This document shows positions 61,501-64,000 of a DNA stretch of 64,000 bases, piece by piece. Made by a program: the position numbers and the translations under genes. The stretch is from HXMU1420-13 sp024742815 (lineage in GTDB: Bacteria; Bacteroidota; Rhodothermia; Balneolales; Balneolaceae). Positions within the stretch are counted from its first letter, which is position 1, and each line of letters starts with the position of its first letter. The notes under the pieces are model-generated. The model saw nothing but the letters and a program-made list of their open reading frames with translations, ran no database searches and was not told the origin of the DNA. The stretch is taken from contig JANSXX010000010.1 in assembly GCA_024742815.1 (NCBI GenBank), forward strand, positions 62,001 through 126,000. The letters are read 5' to 3'.

Positions 61501-61696
61501 TTTTGCCGTTTGTTTTAAATTAATGCAGTCAATAGTAGCATTGATTTTTTAGAAGGGCAACGACAAGATAGAGTCATATTAATACAATGATTTTGGATTG
61601 TGATTGAGATTGGTGAACGGCAAGAGTTATCTTATCAGTTGAAACAACTAAAGGCAGTTTTTCTGTCGGTAAATAAAATGTTTATCACTCACTAAC

Positions 61697-62446
61697 ATGA
61701 CTCACGAAGAAATTTTAGATCAACTTGAAGAAGGAATCGTACGCTCCGCAAATCCAACCGAAGATGGCGGTTGGGAAGCAAATATAGAGGTTAAAAAAGC
61801 AATTCTGGCGGCTTTTAAAAATGGAGTAAACGCCCAATTTGAAGGAGTTTATGATGGCTTTGTAGATAAACACAATCTTCCGCCTCGTTTTTTCACTCCA
61901 GAAGATGGCGTACGTTTGGTGCCGGGTGGTTCGTCGGTTCGCAGAGGCGCTTATGTTGCGTCAGGCGTCATAATCATGCCACCGGCTTACATCAACGTGG
62001 GTGCTTATGTAGATGAAGGTTCGATGGTAGATAGTCACGCTTTGGTAGGTTCGTGCGCACAAATCGGAAAGAACGTACATCTATCTGCAGGAGTACAAAT
62101 AGGTGGAGTGTTAGAACCTGTTGGGATGAGTCCTGTAATAATCGAAGATGATTGTTTTATTGGTGCCGGCGCTGTAATCGTAGAAGGTATTTTAGTACGA
62201 AAAAGAGCGGTAATCGCGCCGGGTGTCACACTATCTAAATCGATTCCCGTATATGATGCTGTAAAAGAAGAAGTACGAGAACGTGGAGCAGAAATTCCGG
62301 AAGGTGCAGTTGTTATTCCCGGAACAAGACCAATGAACTCCGAATGGGCAAAAAGCGAAGGCTTGAGTATGGCTTGTCCTATTATTGTGAAATATCGGGA
62401 TGAAGATTCGGATGCTTCCCTTGAGCTTGAGGACGCGCTTCGATAA
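61697..62446 (+). CDS. dapD: Tetrahydrodipicolinate N-succinyltransferase
   Basis: 249 aa. Left-handed beta-helix hexapeptide repeats fill residues 80-200 (for example GAYVASGVIIMPPAYINVGAY, GKNVHLSAGVQIGG, IEDDCFIGAGAVIVEG), with the family's N-terminal helical domain and C-terminal RPMNSEWAKSEG. It converts tetrahydrodipicolinate with succinyl-CoA in the DAP pathway after DapA and DapB. It is alone in its transcription unit, 195 bases from the divergent GH16 gene, and I see no riboswitch in that gap. Confidence 0.93.
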   Translation: MTHEEILDQLEEGIVRSANPTEDGGWEANIEVKKAILAAFKNGVNAQFEGVYDGFVDKHNLPPRFFTPEDGVRLVPGGSSVRRGAYVASGVIIMPPAYINVGAYVDEGSMVDSHALVGSCAQIGKNVHLSAGVQIGGVLEPVGMSPVIIEDDCFIGAGAVIVEGILVRKRAVIAPGVTLSKSIPVYDAVKEEVRERGAEIPEGAVVIPGTRPMNSEWAKSEGLSMACPIIVKYRDEDSDASLELEDALR

Positions 62447-62456
62447 TTATATTCGA

Positions 62457-62858
62457 TTAATCTACACAACAGCCTTCTATTGAGCACTGGCAGTACTTCT
62501 GATTATAAAGATGAACTCCAATTAGAAAACTTGCTGCCAGATAGGAGAAAAACTCCGGTAAGTGTATCCATAAAAATTGCTCGTTTATAATTACTGCAAA
62601 TAATAAAAAGTAGGCTACCCAAAAAATGGGTTTAATAGTGTTGTTTGAAGTCGTTTTTACAGATTGCAGTACAGCGAAAAAGGCAACAACCAAAAATGTG
62701 TAATTGATGGATATCCACCAGACAGGAGCTTCTACACCATGATTAGCAGAGCCTGCTACAGCTATAAATAAAAAAGGAGTGGCAATGCAATGTAATAAGC
62801 AAACCATTCCGGCTAATGCACCAATTAAATCAGATTTCGTAGAAGTAATATTCATCAA
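62457..62858 (-). CDS. MerC-domain inner-membrane protein
   Basis: 133 aa with four hydrophobic segments (about 12-34, 45-62, 73-90 and 97-116). The MerC signature is C20-LLH-C24, and the C-terminus adds a Cys-rich tail (CQCSIEGCC). MerC domains move metal ions across the inner membrane. No merA, merT, merP or merR is present, and the divergent neighbour is a Fur-family regulator, so zinc or another metal is more probable than mercury. Confidence 0.8.
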   Translation of the reverse strand: MMNITSTKSDLIGALAGMVCLLHCIATPFLFIAVAGSANHGVEAPVWWISINYTFLVVAFFAVLQSVKTTSNNTIKPIFWVAYFLLFAVIINEQFLWIHLPEFFSYLAASFLIGVHLYNQKYCQCSIEGCCVD

Positions 62859-62907
62859 ATAGATAGTGTTGTAATTTCTAGATCAAATATACGGAATAAC
62901 TTGCTAT

Positions 62908-62922
62908 TGCAACACAGTTGCA
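62908..62922. promoter_or_regulatory. Fur/Zur-type operator between merC and fur
   Basis: TGCAAC-ACA-GTTGCA is a perfect 6-3-6 dyad, placed 13 bases before the fur-like ATG and 50 bases before the MerC-gene start. It resembles a Fur/Zur-type box, so both divergent genes are likely repressed together. Confidence 0.62.
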
Positions 62923-62935
62923 GTAAAATTAATAT

Positions 62936-63313
62936 ATGGGAATATCGAGAAGGACCAAATCGGTAGATTTAATTACGAAAGAGTTTGAAAGCATTTCCGG
63001 TGCGATTTCAACCACCGAGCTAATCGATCGCTTATCAGAACAGATCAATAAAACCACCATTTATCGAGTGTTGGAAAAACTTGAAGACGATGGTTATGTG
63101 CATTCTTTTCTTGGCAAACAGGGCATTACTTGGTACGCGAAGTGTAATGATTGTACCGGACATTCTCACCACGACGAACACCCACATTTCCAGTGCATCG
63201 AGTGTGGAAAAGTGGATTGCTTACCGATTACTGTTCAGATTCCAAAAATTGAGGATCGAACTATTGAAAAAACCAATGTGTTGATCCTCGGGAAATGTAA
63301 TAAGTGTCTTTAA
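62936..63313 (+). CDS. Fur-family metal-responsive repressor
   Basis: 125 aa. The winged helix has STTELIDRLSEQINKTTIYRVLEKLEDDGYVH (about 25-56). The C-terminal dimerisation domain shows HHDEHPHFQCIECGK (C87 and C90) and GKCNKCL (C121 and C124), which form the structural zinc site. The histidines HSHHDEHPH are candidate sensory ligands. It may be a Zur-like zinc sensor. It is divergent from merC with a shared operator. Confidence 0.87.
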   Translation: MGISRRTKSVDLITKEFESISGAISTTELIDRLSEQINKTTIYRVLEKLEDDGYVHSFLGKQGITWYAKCNDCTGHSHHDEHPHFQCIECGKVDCLPITVQIPKIEDRTIEKTNVLILGKCNKCL

Positions 63314-63322
63314 TTCAAAGCT

Positions 63323-64000
63323 TTATTGTTGAATCATTTTATCACCGGTTTCAAAATCTTTAGCGATAATTGCCCGATCGTATTCCTCGCCTAACACGGT
63401 ATAGGCAACGTAAGTTAGCGTATTATCTTCAACGGTAATTACCTGATAAAACTGAGTCTGCTCACCGACTTCAACGTTTTTATAGCCATCAGCTTTATAC
63501 TCTTCCATCTGATCTTCGTCCACCGCATATTGCTTTGGTCCACTTACCGAAGTTACATACATGGTTTTGATGCTACCAGTTGCGCTTTTATCAGCAGTCC
63601 GAATGGGAACATGTCCTCGGGCGTAAGTATGGTCATGGCCGTTGAGTACTAAATCAACTCCATACTTATCGAACAATGGTTTCCAGTTATCGCGAGCAAA
63701 TTGAAAATTTCGACCTTTAGCCGGCGAGAACACCGAATGGTGGCAGGTTACGATTTTCCATTTTGCGGTACTATTCTTCAACTGCTGCTCCAAAAACTCA
63801 GTTTGTTGTTCAAGCTGATCGGTAGAGTTTAACACGATAATATGTATATCCTGATAGTGCACAGAATACACCGTTTCATGGAGCTCCGGATCTAAGTCGG
63901 TTTCTTCAGGAAGTGTGAATTGAGGTCTCCATTGCATCGACAGTTCACGTGATTTTAACGTGCCTTTCCGCATGAACTCGTGATTCCCTACAACAGGGAT
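63323..64000 (-). CDS. Metallophosphoesterase (purple-acid-phosphatase-like), cut by window edge
   Basis: The frame is open from 63323 to the right edge, so the N-terminus lies outside. Visible motifs are PVVGNHEFM (metal ligand GNHE, at the very edge), TCHHSVF and LVLNGHDHTYARG (GHxH), the set of a calcineurin-like phosphatase. The C-terminal domain has KTMYVTSVSGPKQY, as in exported purple acid phosphatase-like enzymes. The visible part is about 226 residues. The ATG at 63973 is internal and not the start. It converges on the fur-like gene with a 9-base gap. Confidence 0.82.
   Translation of the reverse strand: MPVVGNHEFMRKGTLKSRELSMQWRPQFTLPEETDLDPELHETVYSVHYQDIHIIVLNSTDQLEQQTEFLEQQLKNSTAKWKIVTCHHSVFSPAKGRNFQFARDNWKPLFDKYGVDLVLNGHDHTYARGHVPIRTADKSATGSIKTMYVTSVSGPKQYAVDEDQMEEYKADGYKNVEVGEQTQFYQVITVEDNTLTYVAYTVLGEEYDRAIIAKDFETGDKMIQQ

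Noticed and set aside
62457..62858. Part of a mercury resistance operon
   Set aside because: No merA, merR, merT or merP nearby; the neighbour is a Fur-family gene.

Overview
The window reads as a chromosomal segment of a marine or halophilic member of the Bacteroidota-like FCB group, most probably Balneolota or a close relative. The reasons are a 587-aa LamG protein ending in a type IX secretion C-terminal domain with the motif YPNPFNPSTT, a Bacteroidota-type three-gene cytochrome b558 succinate dehydrogenase, a DUF4296 lipoprotein, a MerC-domain/Fur pair and several secreted lipoprotein glycosidases. The assignment is inference: no rRNA or other phylogenetic marker is present. I saw no tRNA, rRNA, CRISPR array, transposase or prophage gene. 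Coding density is high and no gene-free stretch exceeds 300 bases.

Layout. 1-3930 (minus): cobalamin adenosyltransferase, SGNH/TPR membrane protein, phosphohexomutase and a cut-off lipoprotein. 4013-6686 (minus): overlapping arsenite methyltransferase and radical SAM genes, preceded by a YigZ-family gene. 6890-10348: sdhCAB, ending in a terminator. 10464-12942: YqiJ-like and flotillin genes. 13065-16900: DUF2911 protein, class V aminotransferase, threonine dehydratase and GNAT. 16897-20298: CotH lipoprotein, then an ECF sigma factor, an RskA-type anti-sigma factor and a fasciclin protein. 20410-23648: small housekeeping or DUF genes, a VanX-like dipeptidase and two tiny Gly-rich membrane proteins. 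23650-23940: a cluster of hairpins that looks like a dispersed intergenic repeat.

23943-35457 holds nearly complete branched-chain amino acid biosynthesis: ilvD-ilvB-ilvN-ilvC on minus and leuA-leuC-leuD-leuB on plus, with ilvA nearby at 15-16 kb; ilvE is not seen. Upstream of ilvD is a complete Ile/Val attenuator: a 25-codon leader peptide, three mutually exclusive RNA pairings and a terminator. After leuB two LamG genes lie in tandem, and a duplicated copy of the leuB tail sits between them.

38237-46060 has a CBS protein, trehalase, RecQ helicase, DUF4296 lipoprotein, SDR, CoaX, uridine kinase and a cell-wall amidase. 46216-50041 holds a 974-aa P-loop protein with altered Walker motifs directly followed by an MscS channel; this pair is the best candidate here for an undescribed system. 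50190-55829 has an ankyrin protein, an RsmI-like methyltransferase, a degenerate beta-lactamase-fold protein, a DUF819 membrane protein and an esterase. 55936-58900 is lysC-dapB-dapA, with dapD at 61697. The right end has two glycoside hydrolases, a divergent merC/fur pair sharing a Fur-type operator, and a metallophosphoesterase cut by the window edge.
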